Source of the DNA: Oscillospiraceae bacterium
GTDB lineage: Bacteria; Bacillota; Clostridia; Oscillospirales; Ruminococcaceae
DNA: 62,116 nucleotides
Assembly (NCBI GenBank): GCA_009780025.1
Contig: WRAV01000008.1
Span: 1 to 62,116, forward strand
Reading direction: 5' to 3'
Shown: positions 62,000 to 62,116 of the stretch, piece after piece
Position numbering within the stretch: the stretch's first letter is position 1
Layout of the letters: each line of letters starts with the position of its first letter
Notes under the pieces: model-generated
What the model was told of the DNA's origin: nothing
The model's input: the letters and a program-made list of their open reading frames with translations, nothing else
The model's database searches: none
Translations under genes and position numbers: made by a program

Positions 62000-62116
62000 G
62001 ATTACTTTTGGGTCTTGCCTATATTAGAGCGGACACGAGCGGAAATCTTTGAGAAGAATCTGGTAAAGGTCAAGAGCGCGATGATTGAAACGGAATTCAG
62101 TTTCCTTGAGATAAAG

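Overview
The window reads as chromosome of a Gram-positive anaerobe, most likely a Clostridia member near the Oscillospiraceae. The evidence is an hrcA-grpE-dnaK-dnaJ operon behind a CIRCE operator, a phoH-ybeY-era-recO neighbourhood, a DUF1934-argS pair, an ATP-dependent 2-hydroxyacyl-CoA dehydratase-activase type module, DUF975 proteins, AGGAGG-type ribosome binding sites, and Tn4451-like TnpV/TnpW mobile elements. I have no sequence-identity data, so the taxonomic statement is inference.

Layout. 1-38.4 kb is GC-rich core genome: a BadF-type ATPase and its dehydratase-like partner; a VapBC-like toxin-antitoxin pair; recO, era, ybeY and phoH with a Uma2 nuclease-like gene between them; a CPBP protease; rsmI with a TrmN6-like methyltransferase; the heat-shock operon; a tandem pair of DUF975 membrane proteins; DUF1934-argS; a dihydropyrimidinase; uvrB and uvrA; a MATE transporter; the rpmG-secE-nusG-rplK-rplA operon; and ddl. 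The gaps between these genes hold many short palindromic repeats of at least four families.

38.4-51.3 kb is accessory. After tRNA-Thr and tRNA-Tyr lies a decayed mobilizable element (C-terminal piece of a serine recombinase, a MobV relaxase split by a stop codon, a Cys-rich VLP protein). Next comes a molybdenum/tungsten acquisition island of about 9 kb: modA, modB, modC, modD, a MOT1-type permease, a molbindin, a second FecCD-type ABC system and an XdhC-like protein. Each of its two halves starts with a sigma-A-type promoter, a conserved leader that I read as a Moco/Tuco riboswitch, and an intrinsic terminator. The island ends at a strong terminator and a tyrosine-integrase remnant.

51.4-61.6 kb is an apparently intact integrative mobilizable element: large serine recombinase, TnpW, MOBP-type relaxase, MobC, an oriT candidate and TnpV. 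Its cargo is a four-gene, translationally coupled operon: an MmeI-like restriction-modification enzyme, an sce7726-family PD-(D/E)xK protein, an sce7725-family protein and a RES-domain (NAD-consuming type) protein. This is the best candidate for a little-described defence system here. The window ends in a ParA-like gene that is broken or truncated.
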